Of a DNA stretch of 64,000 bases, positions 62,476 to 64,000 are shown in pieces (position 1 is the stretch's first letter; each line of letters begins with the position of its first letter). The stretch comes from Proteocatella sphenisci DSM 23131. GTDB taxonomy: Bacteria; Bacillota; Clostridia; Peptostreptococcales; Filifactoraceae. The stretch is taken from assembly GCF_000423525.1 (NCBI RefSeq), contig NZ_AUID01000008.1, positions 1 through 64,000 of the forward strand, read 5' to 3'. A program made the position numbers and the translations under genes. A model generated the notes under the pieces. The model did no database searches. It was not told where the DNA came from and worked only from the letters and a program-made list of their open reading frames with translations.

Positions 62476-63603
62476 TTGCTACGAATATATAGTAATAAGA
62501 TTGTATTACGAGATAGTATGGATAAAGGATATATTGATATAGAAGGCAACCGTATAACAGATGTGGTTTTAGGTGAAAAACCCGAAGGCGATTACATCGA
62601 CATGAGCGGCAAATATGTACTGCCTGGACTTATCAACATTCATTCGCTGGACTTCGTAAAAGAAATAAGTTCAAAGTACATTAAATTTTTTACAGAAGAA
62701 AAGGCTTTTTACCAGGTAGAAAAACTGCTTGCAGAGTCAGGAATAACTACGGTTTTTCATACTTTTACACTGGATAAATTTAGTGAAGACAGAGACCTCG
62801 AAGAGGTGATTGAAAAACTGACATACGTTAAAAGTTATAGAAAAAGAAAATTTCTGATTGATCACAAAGTTCATCTTAAGTTTAAACTTGGAGATGTAAA
62901 CCTCAACAAGAGGCTAAAAGCTCTTTTTGACGCCGAATGTGTAGACTTTGTTACGTGTACTGGGTATAATTCAGATATAATAGAAGAATATCAAGAACAG
63001 TACTATTCTCAGTATCTTCAGGACAGGTTTGAAATAGATGAAGAGCTTGCAGGTCGAATTTCAGAAAGACTTAAAGAACTAAGAGAAGAATCAGCGCTTG
63101 ATGAGCTCTCATATAAAATCAAATTCGCAAAATCCAGAAAGATACCATTTGCAGTTTCAAAATGCGAACTTGTAGAAAAACTCAGGGAAACTTATAAGAT
63201 TGGCATAGACCTTCTCGTAGACCCTAGAAATCCTAAATCCATGGAATATATAAGCTGTAACAATCTCAGCGCTTCGATAGATGTAGAATGTCTTGTAGCA
63301 GAGAACAGCAGCATAGACTTTGTGGATGAGATGGCAGAAGATAACATAAACATACTTTCAGCCTCAAAAAGATCAAGAGATATACTTGAATATGTATTTA
63401 ATCTCGAAGGAAATATAGGACTACCAAAAGCAGTCAGACTTGCAAGTTATAATCCAGCCATGGCCCTTGGTATGTACGAAAAAGGTGAAATAGCGCCAGG
63501 AAAAGAAGCGGACATAATAGTAGTAGATATATTTGAAGATCTGCCAATCAATATAATGACTATATCGGACGGGAAAATCATAGTTAAATATAACTACAAT
63601 TAA
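62476..63603 (+). CDS. PhnM-like amidohydrolase homologue, catalytic residues lost
   Basis: A 375-residue member of the amidohydrolase superfamily closest to PhnM (phosphonate-degradation diphosphatase) in layout: an N-terminal beta-sandwich half, LPGLINIHSLDF, ESGITTVFHTF, DHKVHLKFKL, then SYNPAMALGMYEKGEIAPGK and KEADIIVVD at the end. From memory of the family, the HTDN, DHSPGQ, SHDD and SSDYYPASLL segments of PhnM that hold the metal ligands align with HSLD, TGYNSD, SKCE and SASKRSRDIL here, so most ligands are missing. It is probably a non-enzymatic homologue. TTG 62476 is used because AAGGTGG is 8 nt upstream. No phn genes are nearby. Confidence 0.8.
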   Translation: MLRIYSNKIVLRDSMDKGYIDIEGNRITDVVLGEKPEGDYIDMSGKYVLPGLINIHSLDFVKEISSKYIKFFTEEKAFYQVEKLLAESGITTVFHTFTLDKFSEDRDLEEVIEKLTYVKSYRKRKFLIDHKVHLKFKLGDVNLNKRLKALFDAECVDFVTCTGYNSDIIEEYQEQYYSQYLQDRFEIDEELAGRISERLKELREESALDELSYKIKFAKSRKIPFAVSKCELVEKLRETYKIGIDLLVDPRNPKSMEYISCNNLSASIDVECLVAENSSIDFVDEMAEDNINILSASKRSRDILEYVFNLEGNIGLPKAVRLASYNPAMALGMYEKGEIAPGKEADIIVVDIFEDLPINIMTISDGKIIVKYNYN

Positions 63604-63633
63604 GAAATTACAGAACTGAAACATATTTCACAC

Positions 63634-63683
63634 AAAAGCCTTCTGAGTTTATCTTATTCAATGATAATCCGGATGGCTTTTTT
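63634..63683 (+). terminator. Terminator after the PhnM-like gene
   Basis: AAAAGCC (63634-63640) pairs with GGCTTTT, with an imperfect inner stem and a T-tract ending near 63683. Confidence 0.6.
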
Positions 63684-63709
63684 ACAAGTGAATAAATGTC
63701 TAAAATAAA

Positions 63710-63738
63710 TTGCAAAAAGGCAAGGCATATAGTAGAAT
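63710..63738 (+). promoter_or_regulatory. murB promoter
   Basis: TTGCAA (63710-63715), 17 bp, TAGAAT (63733-63738). Confidence 0.5.
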
Positions 63739-63775
63739 TAATAGTTAGAATGAATCTTATTGTGAGGAGAAAAAA

Positions 63776-64000
63776 TTGAATACTATAGATAAACTGAAAT
63801 TGATACTAAGAGAAAATCAGATAATGAAAGATGAACCTTTGAAGTATCATACTACCTTCAGGATAGGCGGTCCTGCTGATATAATGTTACTACCTGAAGA
63901 CGAAAACCAGATAATCAAAATCATAGAATTTGCAAATGAAAATAAAATTCCATTTACTATACTTGGGAATGGATCCAATATATTGGTATCAGACAAGGGA
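63776..64000 (+). CDS. murB: UDP-N-acetylenolpyruvoylglucosamine reductase (5' part)
   Basis: The first 75 residues of MurB, cut by the right edge. HTTFRIGGPADIMLLP and TILGNGSNILVSDKG are the FAD-binding signatures of MurB. TTG is the start with GAGGAG 7-8 nt upstream. It converts UDP-GlcNAc enolpyruvate to UDP-MurNAc with NADPH. It is separated from the other mur genes. Confidence 0.93.
   Translation, partial: MNTIDKLKLILRENQIMKDEPLKYHTTFRIGGPADIMLLPEDENQIIKIIEFANENKIPFTILGNGSNILVSDKG

Noticed and set aside
62476-63603. Functional PhnM of a phosphonate pathway
   Set aside because: The metal-binding segments are not conserved and no phn genes are in the neighbourhood.

Overview
The window is AT-rich DNA with dense, short-spaced genes, AGGAGG-type ribosome binding sites, occasional TTG/GTG starts and Firmicute-type gene sets (ylxW/ylxX-like and sbp genes before ftsZ, paired M16 proteins YmfF/YmfH, NrdR, a CcpA-like LacI protein). 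With a selenocysteine-containing Stickland reductase subunit it points to an anaerobic, amino-acid- and betaine-fermenting member of the Clostridia (Peptostreptococcaceae-like). The species cannot be named from the sequence alone.

Layout. (1) 1-6841: the 3' part of a GrdB/GrdF/GrdI-type selenoprotein, a BKACE-family beta-keto acid cleavage enzyme, an L-carnitine dehydrogenase-like protein, a 46-residue membrane peptide, a sodium:solute symporter and an ADP-forming acyl-CoA synthetase. Together these read as a route carnitine -> dehydrocarnitine -> betainyl-CoA -> glycine betaine -> trimethylamine + acetyl phosphate; this is the most interesting system in the window. A bidirectional terminator closes it. 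(2) 6976-10140: TetR regulator, trpS, lspA and an SDR-type threonine dehydrogenase. (3) 10297-12947: prmA, rsmE and a TIGR01212-type radical SAM protein, converging on murC (minus strand). An AGCS alanine/Na+ symporter (minus) follows, then a 360-bp divergent promoter region and a DEAD-box helicase. (4) 17585-30421: a compact plus-strand run with a lipoprotein, an OmpR/EnvZ-like two-component system, an RND adaptor and pump, a DMT transporter, an unknown membrane protein and two diguanylate cyclases. (5) 30445-35750: yfcE and nadK (minus), an RluD-like pseudouridine synthase, a lone acpP (minus), trmB, a CcpA-like regulator, a probable 6S RNA, a small cysteine-rich protein and a DUF896 protein.

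(6) 35767-52654: ymfF, ymfH, lgt and a division and cell-wall cluster: rsmH, ftsL, a PASTA penicillin-binding protein, murF, mraY, murD, ftsW, murG, divIB/ftsQ, two DUF881 genes, sbp and ftsZ. mraZ and ftsA are not seen, murC lies about 25 kb upstream on the other strand, and murB begins at the right edge. (7) 52704-62396: nrdR, a PhoB/PhoR-like pair, a helicase-like protein and a type IV pilus/type II secretion-like operon (ATPase, platform protein, PilN/PilO-like proteins, three pilin-like proteins). (8) 62476-63603: a PhnM-like amidohydrolase homologue that seems to have lost its catalytic residues, followed by the start of murB.

I saw no tRNA, rRNA, insertion sequence, prophage or CRISPR array. 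Strand runs are closed by clear hairpin terminators, and several promoters share an extended -10 of the form TGATATAAT.
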